Assembly (NCBI RefSeq): GCF_010645075.1
Contig: NZ_JAADZV010000005.1
Coordinates: forward strand, 124,001-188,000
From: Flavobacterium limi
GTDB lineage: Bacteria > Bacteroidota > Bacteroidia > Flavobacteriales > Flavobacteriaceae
Length of the DNA stretch: 64,000 nt
Reading direction: 5' to 3'
The position numbers and the translations under genes are program-made. Position 1 is the first letter of the stretch, and each line of letters opens with the position of its first letter. A model generated the notes under the pieces. It did no database searches and was not told where the DNA came from. It saw only the letters and a program-made list of their open reading frames with translations. This document shows positions 43,651-54,404 of the stretch, piece by piece.

Positions 43651-46188
43651 TTAGAGTTTTAAGCTTCTCAATCGCAATGCATTGACAATAACAGATACCG
43701 AGCTAAAACTCATTGCCAGGGCAGCAATCATAGGAGAAAGTAATATTCCGAAAAACGGATATAAAACTCCCGCAGCAACTGGTACACCTAAGACATTATA
43801 TATAAAAGCAAAGAATAGGTTTTGCTTGATATTGCTCATTACAGCGTGGCTCAGATTTTTTGCCTTTACAATTCCTTGCAAATCTCCTTTTACCAAAGTA
43901 ATCTTGGCGCTTTCTATCGCAACATCTGTTCCTGTTCCCATCGCAATGCCAATGTCCGATTGTGCCAAAGCTGGCGCATCGTTTATACCATCTCCTGCCA
44001 TAGCAACAACTTTTCCTTCAGCTTGTAATTTCTCTATTACTTTCAATTTGTCTTCCGGTAAACAACCTGCTTGGAAAGAGGATAAATGTAACTCCTCGGC
44101 AACCGCTTTGGCAGTATTTACATTATCTCCCGTAAGCATAATTACTTCAACTCCCTGACGCATTAATTCTTTTATAGCAGCAGCACTGGTTTGTTTTATA
44201 GCATCGGTTATCGTTACAAATCCCACTACGTTCTTATCTACAGCGATATAAGAAACTGTTTTTCCTAATTTTTGTTCGGCAATAATTTTCTCTTCGATTG
44301 TGGAAGAAATAGCTGCGCTTATTTGCTCCATTAATTTTTTATTCCCTAATGCGATCTTTTTATCAATAGCAGTTCCAATAACTCCCTTTCCTGCAATATT
44401 TTCAAAATCATCGACTTTCGTTAAAGAGACATTTTTAGCTTTTGCAAATTTTACTACTGCTTGCGCCAAAGGATGTTCGCTATACTGATTTAAGGACGCA
44501 ATGTATTGCAGCAGTTCATCTTCTGAATATTGTAGTGCAACAATTTTTTCTACAGAAGGTTTCCCTTCTGTAATTGTCCCTGTTTTATCAGTAATCAGAA
44601 CATTTACTTTGTCCATTTTTTCTAAAGCTTCTGCATTTTTTATCAGAATTCCCGATTGAGCGCCTTTTCCAACTCCTACCATCACAGACATGGGTGTTGC
44701 CAATCCTAAAGCACAAGGACAGGCAATAATTAATACCGCAATGGCATTTATGAACCCATAGACCAATGCCGGTTCGGGACCAAATTTTGCCCAAATGAAA
44801 AAGGTAACAATGGAAATTACAACAACAATTGGTACAAAATATTTAGCAATGCTATCGGCTAGTTTTTGAATTGGTGCTCTGGAGCGACTTGCATTGTTAA
44901 CCATTTGTATAATTTGCGAAAGCAAGGTTTCCGAACCAACTTTTTCGGCAATCATTATAAATGATTTGTTTCCGTTTATAGTTCCTGAAGACACCATATC
45001 GCCTATTTTTTTATCGACAGGAATTGGTTCACCGCTAATCATCGATTCGTCTATTGTACTTTCACCATCGGTTATTTTCCCATCCACAGGAATTTTATCT
45101 CCGGGTTTTACCCGTAATAAATCACTTTTTTTTATATCATGGATTGAGATTACTTTATCACCGCCATCAATTACCAAAGTAGCTTCGGTAGGAGCCAATT
45201 TTAATAATTCCTTTATAGCACCACTGGTTTGACTGTGCGCCCTGGCTTCAAGCAATTGTCCTAACAAAACCAAAGTCAGGATAACTGTTGTGGCCTCGAA
45301 GTATAATAGTACTGTTCCGTGTTCGGTCTTAAATTCACTTGGAAAAATGTCTGGAAAAAACATTCCAACTAAACTAAATAAAAATGCCACTCCTGTACCA
45401 ATTCCGATAAGGGTAAACATGTTTAAATTCCATGTGATTATTGATTTCCATGCTCGCACAAAAAATACCCAGCAGGCATAAAAGACAACAGGAAGTGATA
45501 AAATAAGCTGTACCCAATTCCATTTAGCCGCATCCATTAGTTGAAGTAGAGGATTGTTGTGTGCCATTTCTATCATGGCAATGGCGAAAATAGGAACTGT
45601 AAATACAACCGCTATTTTCATTTTCTTAACCAAGCCCTTATAAATCCTTTGGTCTTCGTTTTGGTTTGGTTCCATTGGTACCAGATCCATTCCGCAAATT
45701 GGGCATGAACCCGGCGCATTGGTTATAACTTCCGGATGCATTGGGCATGTGTATTGCTGAATCTGAGCAGCAGCTGGTTCTTGTACCAAATGCATTCCGC
45801 ATACGGGACAATCTCCGGGTTTATCATACATTTTATCGCCTTCACAATGCATCGGGCAGTAGTATTTTCCACCCGCATCATTATGAGGCACAGCTGCCTT
45901 TTTATGATCGTGTTTGTGGTTATGATCGTCAACTGTACTACAGCATGATTTTTCAGCTTTTTTTTCGTTAGAATCAGTAGTGCGAGTCATTTCAATGGTG
46001 TACTTTCCAACCGCAGTCAATGCTTCTTGCAGCTGCTCAGTTGCGATATGCTTTTCCATTGTAATGGTTGCCAATGGAGGATCTAAGGTGACATTTGCCT
46101 TTATTCCCTCTACCGCATTTAATGTTTTTTCTACTTTGGTACGACATCCATCGCAAGTCATTCCTGATATTGTATAGGTGTGTGTCAT
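43651..46188 (-). CDS. copA: Copper-exporting P1B ATPase with HMA and two HMBDs (CopA)
   Basis: This 845-residue inner-membrane Cu(I) pump has an N-terminal HMA domain (ISGMTCDGCRTKV), a His-rich linker, and two zinc-ribbon-like HMBDs (YYCPMHCEGDKMYDKPGDCP and [20 protein letters not shown]). The CPC site is IIACPCALGLATPMS (the Cu-type ALGLATP form). DKTGTITEG, GDGINDAPA and the C-terminal MSFSSVSVIVNALRLR (MxxSS) support a Cu(I) substrate. The N-terminal tandem HMBDs are a Bacteroidota trait. This gene looks more A+T-rich and less G+C-laden than the ssb block further right. Confidence 0.95.
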   Translation of the reverse strand: MTHTYTISGMTCDGCRTKVEKTLNAVEGIKANVTLDPPLATITMEKHIATEQLQEALTAVGKYTIEMTRTTDSNEKKAEKSCCSTVDDHNHKHDHKKAAVPHNDAGGKYYCPMHCEGDKMYDKPGDCPVCGMHLVQEPAAAQIQQYTCPMHPEVITNAPGSCPICGMDLVPMEPNQNEDQRIYKGLVKKMKIAVVFTVPIFAIAMIEMAHNNPLLQLMDAAKWNWVQLILSLPVVFYACWVFFVRAWKSIITWNLNMFTLIGIGTGVAFLFSLVGMFFPDIFPSEFKTEHGTVLLYFEATTVILTLVLLGQLLEARAHSQTSGAIKELLKLAPTEATLVIDGGDKVISIHDIKKSDLLRVKPGDKIPVDGKITDGESTIDESMISGEPIPVDKKIGDMVSSGTINGNKSFIMIAEKVGSETLLSQIIQMVNNASRSRAPIQKLADSIAKYFVPIVVVISIVTFFIWAKFGPEPALVYGFINAIAVLIIACPCALGLATPMSVMVGVGKGAQSGILIKNAEALEKMDKVNVLITDKTGTITEGKPSVEKIVALQYSEDELLQYIASLNQYSEHPLAQAVVKFAKAKNVSLTKVDDFENIAGKGVIGTAIDKKIALGNKKLMEQISAAISSTIEEKIIAEQKLGKTVSYIAVDKNVVGFVTITDAIKQTSAAAIKELMRQGVEVIMLTGDNVNTAKAVAEELHLSSFQAGCLPEDKLKVIEKLQAEGKVVAMAGDGINDAPALAQSDIGIAMGTGTDVAIESAKITLVKGDLQGIVKAKNLSHAVMSNIKQNLFFAFIYNVLGVPVAAGVLYPFFGILLSPMIAALAMSFSSVSVIVNALRLRSLKL

Positions 46189-46365
46189 GAGGTTGTTTTT
46201 TTTACAGTTTAGATGTGTTATTTGCTTTATATATAGAAAGTTAGCTTTTTTTTTAGTAAACCAGTAATTTTAATTAACTTAAAATGACTTGTTGTTCATC
46301 AGCTGTTACAGCTTATTGTTTAACACTGAAAATAATTACAAAAAGTAATTAAAGTTAGATTCTAA

Positions 46366-46905
46366 TTATTTTATAATTTCTTTCACCTCACCACACTTGA
46401 GCATCTTTGCTCCAAAATAAGGATTACGCACTTCTTTGGTAGAACTAATCCATAGAGCCCCTTTATTGTCAAAAGCCATTGGACAATTTTCCACGTACAG
46501 CTCAGCCTCGGCCATTCCTGCTTTTTTTAGCAAGCCAACCATTTCATTACTCAGTTTAGAATAAGCAGCTCGCTGCTTTTCAATATCAGGAGCTGAAACG
46601 ATTGCAGCAGCTCTTGCTGCAAGATTGCTGTTGTAGCTGATTTCCCGTGCCCCCACTTCAATAGCATTGGCCGCCAATTTTGCTTCCGTGACATTATCTT
46701 TGGTAAGGGCTACTGTTAAATGGGCATACTGGCTGTATATTGCATTTAAAATATCATCATTTATCCTGATTACCTTATCCTTTGGAATTGGGGCAGAAGT
46801 TTCACTATTCTGAGGATTCTCTTGCTTTTTGTTTTCATTATTACCGCAGGCAATAAGTAAGGAGATTGATAGTATTGGGATTCCATTTTTGATTATTTTT
46901 TTCAT
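46366..46905 (-). CDS. DUF3347 lipoprotein
   Basis: This 179-residue lipoprotein (lipobox SLLIAC) is made almost entirely of the DUF3347 domain, a helical fold ending in the Cys/Met motif VENCPMAFDNKGALWISS and RNPYFGAKMLKCGEV. The motif spacing, with CPM and MLxCG, suggests a copper site. It lies 19 bases downstream of the adaptor gene at 46924. Related modules are fused to other domains at 54405 and 55124. It probably works in the periplasm with the Cus system. Confidence 0.85.
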   Translation of the reverse strand: MKKIIKNGIPILSISLLIACGNNENKKQENPQNSETSAPIPKDKVIRINDDILNAIYSQYAHLTVALTKDNVTEAKLAANAIEVGAREISYNSNLAARAAAIVSAPDIEKQRAAYSKLSNEMVGLLKKAGMAEAELYVENCPMAFDNKGALWISSTKEVRNPYFGAKMLKCGEVKEIIK

Positions 46906-46923
46906 AGTCTGTTGTGAGATTGA

Positions 46924-48141
46924 TCATTGTATTTTCATTCCTGACATTGGGTTTTTCCCTTTCTTTAATATAAATTCACTGTACAGCAGATAGGCGCCAG
47001 ACGCAACAACTATGTCCCCTTTTTCAAGGCCATTGGTAATTTCGACCTCATCGAAGGTTTCCGAACCAATAGTCACCATTCTGGGCTGATATTTGCCTTT
47101 TCCAATTTCAATCCAGACATGTGTACCGTTACCGTCTCTTATGACAGCGTCCACAGGTATGGTCAATTTCATTTTCTGTTCTGATAAAGGCAGTAAAACA
47201 ATTACCTGCTGACCTGCCTGCCATTGATTGTTTGGATTGGTTATAGTACCACGCAGCTGTATGATCTGCTTGCTTGTCTGCAGGGCAGGGTTTATAAAAT
47301 CTACGGTCATTGTCTGGGGCTGGTCTTCATAACCCGTGACGATAACTTTTACTTTTTGGCCGGTTTTAATTTTACCGGCATCCGCAGGATAGACATCAGC
47401 TTCCACCCACAAACGATTGTAATCTTCAAGCTTCATAATAGATCCTCCTTCTGTTACATATTGGCCTTCTGTTATGGAAAGTTCAGCAACTGTCCCTGAA
47501 TTTGGGGCATAATAAACAACATATGGTGATGCTTTTTGCTTTTTTATTAGTTCGGCAAGCTGGGCTTCTGACTGCCCATACAACAGTAGTTTTTGTTTTG
47601 CGGCATTTTTTATTTGGGCAAAGCGTTTATCCTCGGCAAAGCTTGCGGCCTGCGCTGTGGCAAGAAGATACTCCTGCTGCAGGGCTGAAAGCTGCTCTGA
47701 ATATATTCTGTATAAGGCCTGGCCTTTAGCAATGCGAACACCAGTTTCTTTTACATACAATTCTTCAATCCTTCCTGCCACGCGGCTTGCAATATAAACA
47801 GTTTGTTCAGGGTCAGTAACCAAACGCCCGTTGAGACGCGAAGAATTTGAAAATTCATTTTCCCCGGCAGTTATAGTTGTCAAATTGGCCAGTGCCTGCT
47901 GGCTTGGTCCCAAGGTTAGAAAGTCCTGTGCATTGTTTTTTTCGAAGGGTACTAAATCCATCCCACAGATTGGGCAGGAGCCAGGACCATCTTTTACAAT
48001 TTGCGGATGCATCGGACAGGTATAGGTCTGAGCTTTTTCCTGACTGGCTTTTTTTTCTTCTTTTCGGGCACATGCTGTAAATAGAAGTGGAAAAATCATT
48101 ACAATGAGCAAAATAGCACGAATTATTGATTTATTGTTCAT
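46924..48141 (-). CDS. cusB: CusB-type RND adaptor with HMBD (second adaptor)
   Basis: This 405-residue lipoprotein-like adaptor (lipobox LLFTAC) has an HMBD (YTCPMHPQIVKDGPGSCPIC), then barrel-sandwich (RIEELYVKETGVRIAKGQAL), alpha-hairpin and beta-barrel domains. The HMBD is equivalent to the CusF-like metal-binding module. Its gene overlaps or abuts the first adaptor (3-base gap), giving two adaptors for one pump. Such pairs occur in Bacteroidota Cus systems. One may serve a different pump or act as a heteromer. Confidence 0.92.
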   Translation of the reverse strand: MNNKSIIRAILLIVMIFPLLFTACARKEEKKASQEKAQTYTCPMHPQIVKDGPGSCPICGMDLVPFEKNNAQDFLTLGPSQQALANLTTITAGENEFSNSSRLNGRLVTDPEQTVYIASRVAGRIEELYVKETGVRIAKGQALYRIYSEQLSALQQEYLLATAQAASFAEDKRFAQIKNAAKQKLLLYGQSEAQLAELIKKQKASPYVVYYAPNSGTVAELSITEGQYVTEGGSIMKLEDYNRLWVEADVYPADAGKIKTGQKVKVIVTGYEDQPQTMTVDFINPALQTSKQIIQLRGTITNPNNQWQAGQQVIVLLPLSEQKMKLTIPVDAVIRDGNGTHVWIEIGKGKYQPRMVTIGSETFDEVEITNGLEKGDIVVASGAYLLYSEFILKKGKNPMSGMKIQ

Positions 48142-48144
48142 GGC

Positions 48145-49485
48145 TTAATTTTTTAATTTATTTTCGCGGGCTATCTTGATAAAACTCTCACTGTCTATCA
48201 TATAGGACGCATTGCTGGCAATATCCCAATCACTGATGTCTTGATCTATAAGGACCATACCCTCTGCATTGTTTTTCGTTTTAACTTCTCTGGGAACAAA
48301 TACGTCCTTTTCTCTTTTGAAAACTATGGATTTATTTCCTAGATTGAGAACGGCACTTTGCGGAAGCCACCAGCCTTTACTGACAATAGGAATGGTTGCG
48401 GTTACTAATTTTCCAGTCTGAAATTTAGTATCCTGCAAATAGATCCTTGCTATAGTAAAGTTTGTCCCCTCTTTAAAGACGGGCTGAATGAGTCCGATAA
48501 TACCAGTAAATACGGTTTGCTTATCTGATGGTTCATAAAACAAGAGTTTTTGTCCTTTTTTAATCTGGGGTGATACTGACGGATCAAAAGCAAACTCAGC
48601 AATAAGGTTTTTATTGGTGTAGATTGTAAAGAGTGATTGTCCCGCGCCAACATATTGCCCTTCTCTTAGCATAACAGCAGATGCAGCAGCAGTAGATGCC
48701 CTACTATTTGATGCTGCATTGCCACTTGAACCCATCGCGCCCATGCCATCATCCGATACTGCGCTTTGAGGTGAAGCCGCAGGAGCTGCTGTAGAAGTAT
48801 TTCCTACTGCAGTCTTGTCTAAGATGTATCCGTTGGCATTACTGTAAACAGGAATGCGGTAAGAAATTTTACCTGTTTTTAATACCTGCTGGATTTGAGC
48901 CTGCTGCATCCCCAAAAGGGAGAGTCTCTCCTTTGCTTTTTGCAGCATAGGATCGTTTTTATCGGACTGGTAGATAAACAACAATTCTCTTTGTGCGGCA
49001 GCCAGGTCAGGGGAATAAATTTCCATAATTAGCTGCCCTTTTTTGACCGGCTGGTAATTGTACTTAACCAGCAGATGTTCGATCCTTCCGCTTATCCTGC
49101 TGGAAATGCTGGTCTGCTCACGGGTATCGTAGGTAATAACTCCTTGCACCTGTATGGAGAATATTTTAGTGCCACGCTCAGGTTTTATAACAGAGATATT
49201 AGAAATGACCTGCTGGTTGACGGGTTTTAAAAGGTGCTTCAGCCCGCTGTCTATGGCTGTTTCCGTGCCTGGGGTATGTTTTGGCACCAATTCCATCCCG
49301 CATATTGGACAGCTGCCGGGCTTATCCTTTACAACCTCGGGATGCATTGGGCAAGTATATTGCTGGCCTGCACCATGCTGATCTTCAGGTGTATGGTTGG
49401 GCTTGGTTGTCTTGTTGCAGGCATTCAGTAATAATATCGAAACGAATAACAATGCGAGTAACTTAGCGATAGAGTTCTTTTTCAT
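48145..49485 (-). CDS. cusB: CusB-type RND adaptor with HMBD (first adaptor)
   Basis: This 446-residue adaptor starts at ATG 49485 (MKKNSIAK); a TTG start at 49494 is less likely. A lipobox LLNAC is followed by an HMBD ([20 protein letters not shown]) and the usual barrel-sandwich and hairpin domains. The insertion rich in Ala/Ser/Gly ([18 protein letters not shown] and [20 protein letters not shown]) is unusual and may be flexible. The start overlaps the TolC-like gene by 23 bases. Paralogue of the adaptor at 46924. Confidence 0.92.
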   Translation of the reverse strand: MKKNSIAKLLALLFVSILLLNACNKTTKPNHTPEDQHGAGQQYTCPMHPEVVKDKPGSCPICGMELVPKHTPGTETAIDSGLKHLLKPVNQQVISNISVIKPERGTKIFSIQVQGVITYDTREQTSISSRISGRIEHLLVKYNYQPVKKGQLIMEIYSPDLAAAQRELLFIYQSDKNDPMLQKAKERLSLLGMQQAQIQQVLKTGKISYRIPVYSNANGYILDKTAVGNTSTAAPAASPQSAVSDDGMGAMGSSGNAASNSRASTAAASAVMLREGQYVGAGQSLFTIYTNKNLIAEFAFDPSVSPQIKKGQKLLFYEPSDKQTVFTGIIGLIQPVFKEGTNFTIARIYLQDTKFQTGKLVTATIPIVSKGWWLPQSAVLNLGNKSIVFKREKDVFVPREVKTKNNAEGMVLIDQDISDWDIASNASYMIDSESFIKIARENKLKN

Positions 49486-50713
49486 AATCGACAATCATTT
49501 GATATAGTTTTAATTTTTCATCCAATAAGTCATTCTGCAGCATATTTAAAGCTTCCCAGGAGTCAATTACTACAGGAATCTGCAGTTTGTTTTCCTGATA
49601 GTTCAGAAAGTTTACATCCAGGGACTTTTGCATAGAAGGGATTATTTTTGTTTCGAGTCCCTGAATCCTTTTTTGCATGGTCAGTATTTCGTATTGCATA
49701 CCATATAACATACCTTGGGTTTCCTGCAGCATGGCGGATTTCTCTTTCTTCATAGCCTGTACATTGTATTGCATTGCTTTGACATCTGATTTATACATTT
49801 TTGAAGACCAGGGTGCAATGGGAATAGACATCATGGCCATTACCGAATAGGCTTTGGGCATCATTTTATCAAAAGAATTCATATGATCAAACTGGATTTT
49901 AAAAGAGGGATTTTTCTCTGCTTTCATGGCCTCAATACTAAGCTGCATCGATTCAATTCCAGCATCCATCTTCTTGATATCTCCACGTACCCCTGCAAGG
50001 CTTGTGGTGTCGTGCCAAGCAGGGTTAAACACGGGGATAATACTCGTGTCTATGGCAAAATCAGCATTGCCGGGCTGGTTCATCAAGCTGTTGAGCCATG
50101 CTCTTGCTTTTGCAATTTCACCTTCCTGCATGCGGACCATATTTTTGTTTTCTTCAATCCTTGCGTCGATCTTGTATACATTACCCAATTGCGACTGGTT
50201 GTAGGGATAGCGCACTTCCTCAATCTTTTTCATGGTCAGCATTATCTTTTCGTTCTGATCCAAAACTTTCATTCGCTGTTCGGCCACCATCCAGCTGTAG
50301 TAGAGCTGTTTGGCCTTCGATTTATAGTCGTTAAGGGTAACGGCACGGGTAGCGTTCTCAATGTTTCCTTGGGACTGGATGAATTTTTTCTTCTTGTTTA
50401 GCTTTCCTACATTGGGGATGTCCTGTTCAATTCTGAACATTAAAGATCCTTTGTCGCGGTCATCCATAACTTCCTGAAAAGGATAAGGGGTCATAAAGGT
50501 TCCCACACCCACCATTGGTGCCATCCATGCTGTTGCGGCATCAGCACTGTATTTGTATCCTTCTGCCTTTAAACTATAGCTTTGCAGGAGCACATTTTTT
50601 TTATCAATCCTTTGAAGGATTGTATCGAGAGACAAGACCTGTTTGGTCTGGCTCCATAGCTGTATGGGCAGTAAAAGCAATAGTACTGCCAGTATTTTAA
50701 TGTTTGACATCAT
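49463..50713 (-). CDS. cusC: TolC-family outer-membrane channel (CusC-like)
   Basis: This 416-residue outer-membrane efflux protein has a signal peptide ending near LWSQ and long coiled-coil helices ([20 protein letters not shown] and [20 protein letters not shown]). It ends with [12 protein letters not shown]. The start is uncertain between the codons at 50713 and 50710, since the beginning overlaps the upstream pump gene. It is a normal-length CusC-like factor. It supplies the outer-membrane exit for the Cus pump and follows it directly. Confidence 0.9.
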   Translation of the reverse strand: MMSNIKILAVLLLLLPIQLWSQTKQVLSLDTILQRIDKKNVLLQSYSLKAEGYKYSADAATAWMAPMVGVGTFMTPYPFQEVMDDRDKGSLMFRIEQDIPNVGKLNKKKKFIQSQGNIENATRAVTLNDYKSKAKQLYYSWMVAEQRMKVLDQNEKIMLTMKKIEEVRYPYNQSQLGNVYKIDARIEENKNMVRMQEGEIAKARAWLNSLMNQPGNADFAIDTSIIPVFNPAWHDTTSLAGVRGDIKKMDAGIESMQLSIEAMKAEKNPSFKIQFDHMNSFDKMMPKAYSVMAMMSIPIAPWSSKMYKSDVKAMQYNVQAMKKEKSAMLQETQGMLYGMQYEILTMQKRIQGLETKIIPSMQKSLDVNFLNYQENKLQIPVVIDSWEALNMLQNDLLDEKLKLYQMIVDYEKELYR

Positions 50714-52631
50714 GTACTTCGAGTTTGCCATATTTTCTTAGTTCATATTCTTTGGACATTAGGAAAATAAGCGGGGTTACTAATAAGATATGTACGGCAG
50801 AGGTAAATACTCCGCCAATCATAGGCAGTACAATTGGTTTCATTACATCCATTCCAACACCATTGGACCACAGGACAGGCACTAAGCCAAATAATGAGAC
50901 GCAAACGGTCATTAGTTTTGGGCGCAATCGTTTTGCGGCGCCGTGTACCACATATTCCCTTAGATCCTCTTTAGTAATGGTTTCTCTTGAGTTTCCTTTG
51001 GCCTTGATAAGCTGCTCCATGGCATCATTGAGATAGATAACCATCACAATTCCGGTTTCCACGGCAATTCCAAAAAGGGCAATAAAACCTACTGCTACCG
51101 CCACCGATAGATTGACATCCCAGAAAAAAATTATATAGGCACCTCCAATTAAAGCAAAAGGAACTGTTATAAGACTTAAAAAGGCTTCCCTAAGGGAATT
51201 AAAGGCAAAATAGAGGGCGAAGAAAATAATAAGCAATACTAGCGGCGCAATGACTTTAAGGGTCTTTTCTCCGCTGATCAGGTTCTCATATTGTCCGCTC
51301 CATTCTATAAAGTACCCTTCAGGAAGTATGTTTTTGGCACTTTCTAATTTTTTCATGGCTTCCTGTACGGTTCCTCCCATATCACGATCACGTATATTGA
51401 ACATGACTGCTCCGCGAAGGAGTGCATTTTCAGAACTGATCATTGGCGGTCCGTCTACGAATTTAATATCAGCAACGGCAGATAATGGCACTTCTCCAAA
51501 GGCAGGAGACTGTAAGGGAATGCGTTTAATGCGTTCCACGCTATTTCTATAATCCTGTGCCATACGCACACTTATTGAAAAACGTCTTCGTCCTTCAACA
51601 GTATTGCCAATGGATGCACCGCCTAAAGCAAATTCCACGGTTTGGTTTACATCATCTACTGTTAATCCATATCGGGCCAATTCCTGGCGATTAACATCAA
51701 CATCAAGGTACTTGCCCCCGGTAATAGGATCCACAAATAAATCAGATACTCCCGGAGTTCCTTCCAGGGCCATTTTCACCCTTTCAGATACACGAGCGAT
51801 GGTGTCGAGATTTTGTCCGTAGACTTTAATTCCTACATCGGTACGAATTCCTGTTGCCAGCATATTGATTCGGTTGATAATGGGCTGTGTCCAGCCGTTT
51901 ACTACACCAGGGATCTGGAGTTTGGTATCGAGTTCCTTAATAATATCTTTTTTATCTATTCCTTCACGCCACTGTGATTTTGGTTTTAGCATGATAATGG
52001 TCTCAATCATGCTCATAGGGGAGTTATCGGTGGCAGTGCTGGCTCGCCCTGCCTTTCCCAAAACACTTTCCACTTCAGGAACCGATTTGATTATTTTATC
52101 CTGGACCTGCAAAATGCGTTTGATTTCTCCGTTAGATACATCAGGGAGGGTAACAGGCATAAATAAAATACTCTGCTCATCGAGCGGCGGCATGAATTCT
52201 GTTCCGAGCCGCATCAATAATGGAATGGAAATCAATAATGCCAAAATATTAACCGCAAGGGTTGTTTTTCTCCATTTCAGAACCCAGCGTATAATGGGCT
52301 CATAACCTCTTTCCAAAAAGCGATTTACCGGATGTGAATCGGTTGGACGGAATTTTCCTTTCATAAAAAAAGAAATCAGTACCGGAGCTAATGTAAGCAC
52401 CAACAGGGCATCCACAATCAATATGAATGTTTTTGTATAGGCCAAAGGATGGAATAGTTTTCCTTCCTGTCCGGTAAGCATAAAGACGGGCAGGAAAGAA
52501 GTAATTATAATTACAGTGGCAAAGAATACGCCACGAGAAACCTGCTTGCTGCTTTTCTCAATTATTTTGAGCCTTTCCTCTTCGGATATCCACTGTGGTT
52601 TTTTGCGAAATATATTTTTAATTCTTTTCAT
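50697..52631 (-). CDS. cusA: C-terminal part of split CusA-type RND pump
   Basis: This 644-residue piece of the copper/silver RND pump starts at ATG 52631 (MKRIKNIFRKK). It contains FFATVIIITSFLPVFMLTGQ, LMRLGTEFMPPLDEQ, the second porter half with IATGIRTDVGIKVYGQ-like motifs, and the last membrane helices, ending DVKH. It overlaps the N-terminal piece by 14 bases in the +1 frame. Deleting one A from the AAAA run at 52625-52628 (minus strand) would join the two parts in a single frame, NSDERIKNIF. Frame split, pseudogene or real two-part pump are all possible. Confidence 0.85.
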   Translation of the reverse strand: MKRIKNIFRKKPQWISEEERLKIIEKSSKQVSRGVFFATVIIITSFLPVFMLTGQEGKLFHPLAYTKTFILIVDALLVLTLAPVLISFFMKGKFRPTDSHPVNRFLERGYEPIIRWVLKWRKTTLAVNILALLISIPLLMRLGTEFMPPLDEQSILFMPVTLPDVSNGEIKRILQVQDKIIKSVPEVESVLGKAGRASTATDNSPMSMIETIIMLKPKSQWREGIDKKDIIKELDTKLQIPGVVNGWTQPIINRINMLATGIRTDVGIKVYGQNLDTIARVSERVKMALEGTPGVSDLFVDPITGGKYLDVDVNRQELARYGLTVDDVNQTVEFALGGASIGNTVEGRRRFSISVRMAQDYRNSVERIKRIPLQSPAFGEVPLSAVADIKFVDGPPMISSENALLRGAVMFNIRDRDMGGTVQEAMKKLESAKNILPEGYFIEWSGQYENLISGEKTLKVIAPLVLLIIFFALYFAFNSLREAFLSLITVPFALIGGAYIIFFWDVNLSVAVAVGFIALFGIAVETGIVMVIYLNDAMEQLIKAKGNSRETITKEDLREYVVHGAAKRLRPKLMTVCVSLFGLVPVLWSNGVGMDVMKPIVLPMIGGVFTSAVHILLVTPLIFLMSKEYELRKYGKLEVHDVKH

Positions 52632-53928
52632 CAGAGTTTGTTTCATTTTTTTGTTCAGATTCCCATTGTGCATACCGTTGTGAGAGATGCTGGTAGGCAT
52701 TTTCACTCATAATAATACCGTTGTCAACTATTACCCCAATGGCAAGCGCTATACCAGTAAGGGACATGATATTGGAGGAGATGCCAAAGGCATTGAGCAG
52801 TATGAAACTTGCTGCAATTGTAATGGGTATCTGAATGATAATACTCAGTGCACTACGCCAGTGAAAAAGAAAAATAATAACGATAAGCGACACTACAAGC
52901 ATTTCTTCAATTAAGGTACGCTTAACCGAATCAATAGATTCTTTAATCAGATGCCCCCGGTCATATACAATATTGAATTTTACCCCCTTAGGAAGCCCTT
53001 TGGCAACTTCCTTCATTTTTTCTTTCACATTATCAATTACAGCATCTGCGTTTTCACCATAACGCATCACTACTATACCTCCAACGACTTCGCCAGTCCC
53101 ATTATGATCAAAGATTCCCAATCGGGTTTCCCCGCTCATCTGGACAGTTCCTATATCGCTGACTTTTATAGGAATGCCATTTTGGTTTTTCAGCGGAATA
53201 TCCTCAATCTCTTTGATGGATTTCAGATAACCGGAGGTCTTAATGATATAGCCAATATCGCTCATGTCAAATTTTCTTCCGCCGCTTTCATTATTATTGG
53301 CACGTACAGCACTTATAACCTCTGGAACAGACAGTTTATAATAGAGCAGTTTGTTTGGATCGATAGTAACCTGATATTCTTTTTGAAATCCCCCAAAAGA
53401 GGCAATTTCACTCACTCCGGGAACATTTTGCAGCGCAAACTTGACATACCAGTCCTGCAGGGCCCTTTGTTCGCCAAGATCAATACCGGGCGCATCCAAA
53501 GTATACCACAGTATATGGCCAACCCCGGTTCCATCAGGCCCCAATTGCGGGGCAACTCCTTTGGGCAAAGTGCTGCTAATGGTACTGAGCCTTTCCAGCA
53601 CTCGTGATCTGGCCCAGTATACATCAACATCATCTTCAAAAATGACATAGATAAAACTCATGCCAAACATCGATGCGGCCCGTACATATTTAATTTTGGG
53701 CAATCCCTGAAGGTTGGTAACCAAGGGATAGGTGATCTGATTTTCAACAAGCTGTGGGGCTCGTCCCATCCATTCTGTAAAAACGATTACCTGATTTTCA
53801 GATAAATCGGGAATAGCGTCAATAGGATTTTTCTCGATCGAGAGGATACCCCATATAAATATTGCTGCCGATAATAGTAAAACAATGAATCGGTTACGCA
53901 GGGACCATTCTATTAATTTGTGTACCAT
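52618..53928 (-). CDS. cusA: N-terminal part of split CusA-type RND pump
   Basis: These 436 residues comprise the first porter half and the first membrane bundle of a CusA-type pump. Seen are LIEWSLRNRFIVLLLSAAIF, IDAIPDLSENQVIVFTEWMG, ADAVIDNVKEKM and the TM4 region GIALAIGVIVDNGIIMSENA with the essential acidic residues. It ends after SEQKNETNSDEKN because of a TAA in frame. The gene starts at ATG 53928, 4 bases after the haem-binding protein gene. The remaining pump is encoded in the next frame at 50697-52631. Confidence 0.85.
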   Translation of the reverse strand: MVHKLIEWSLRNRFIVLLLSAAIFIWGILSIEKNPIDAIPDLSENQVIVFTEWMGRAPQLVENQITYPLVTNLQGLPKIKYVRAASMFGMSFIYVIFEDDVDVYWARSRVLERLSTISSTLPKGVAPQLGPDGTGVGHILWYTLDAPGIDLGEQRALQDWYVKFALQNVPGVSEIASFGGFQKEYQVTIDPNKLLYYKLSVPEVISAVRANNNESGGRKFDMSDIGYIIKTSGYLKSIKEIEDIPLKNQNGIPIKVSDIGTVQMSGETRLGIFDHNGTGEVVGGIVVMRYGENADAVIDNVKEKMKEVAKGLPKGVKFNIVYDRGHLIKESIDSVKRTLIEEMLVVSLIVIIFLFHWRSALSIIIQIPITIAASFILLNAFGISSNIMSLTGIALAIGVIVDNGIIMSENAYQHLSQRYAQWESEQKNETNSDEKN

Positions 53929-53932
53929 AGAT

Positions 53933-54403
53933 TTAATTTATTTGTGCAGGACTATCGCTTACCTTTTCAATCCAATTTGTAAGCTGTTCTTTTTGAACTG
54001 CCGTCAATACTGCATCTTTATGGATCAAGGTGTAAGAAGACAATGGCATTTCGTTAGCTTTTATTTCCTTGAGAATCCGGTCTAATTTATTCTCTTGTTT
54101 TCTTTTGGAATAACTTCCCCACTGGCTGAAATTCAAATTTTCTTTTCCTTCCCTGATATGCCCCTCCATAAAGCTGCGCGCCGGCTGTATGTAGGAATAC
54201 CATGGATATTGCGTGTTGTTGCTGTGACAATCATAACAAGAAGTCTGAAGAATCGTTTGTACATTCTTGGGAATGGAATATACCTTAGAGATATGAATTG
54301 GTAATACCTGCCCGTAATCGGAATTGCGGGCAGGCTGATACAATTGCATCAGTAGAAAAATAATTAACCCAATAAAAAGAATCTTTCTGATGAATCGTTT
54401 CAT
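53933..54403 (-). CDS. Haem-binding domain lipoprotein-like protein
   Basis: This 156-residue protein has an N-terminal membrane segment (ILFIGLIIFLLMQLY) and a single CxxCH haem site, TSCYDCHSNNTQYPWYSYI. The C-terminal NEMPLSSYTLIHKDAVLT is typical of the haem_bd domain. It is placed between DUF3347 and the CusA genes, with 1- and 4-base gaps. A c-type haem in a copper operon suggests a redox role in the periplasm, possibly in copper oxidation state. That is inferred. Confidence 0.85.
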   Translation of the reverse strand: MKRFIRKILFIGLIIFLLMQLYQPARNSDYGQVLPIHISKVYSIPKNVQTILQTSCYDCHSNNTQYPWYSYIQPARSFMEGHIREGKENLNFSQWGSYSKRKQENKLDRILKEIKANEMPLSSYTLIHKDAVLTAVQKEQLTNWIEKVSDSPAQIN

Positions 54404-54404
54404 T

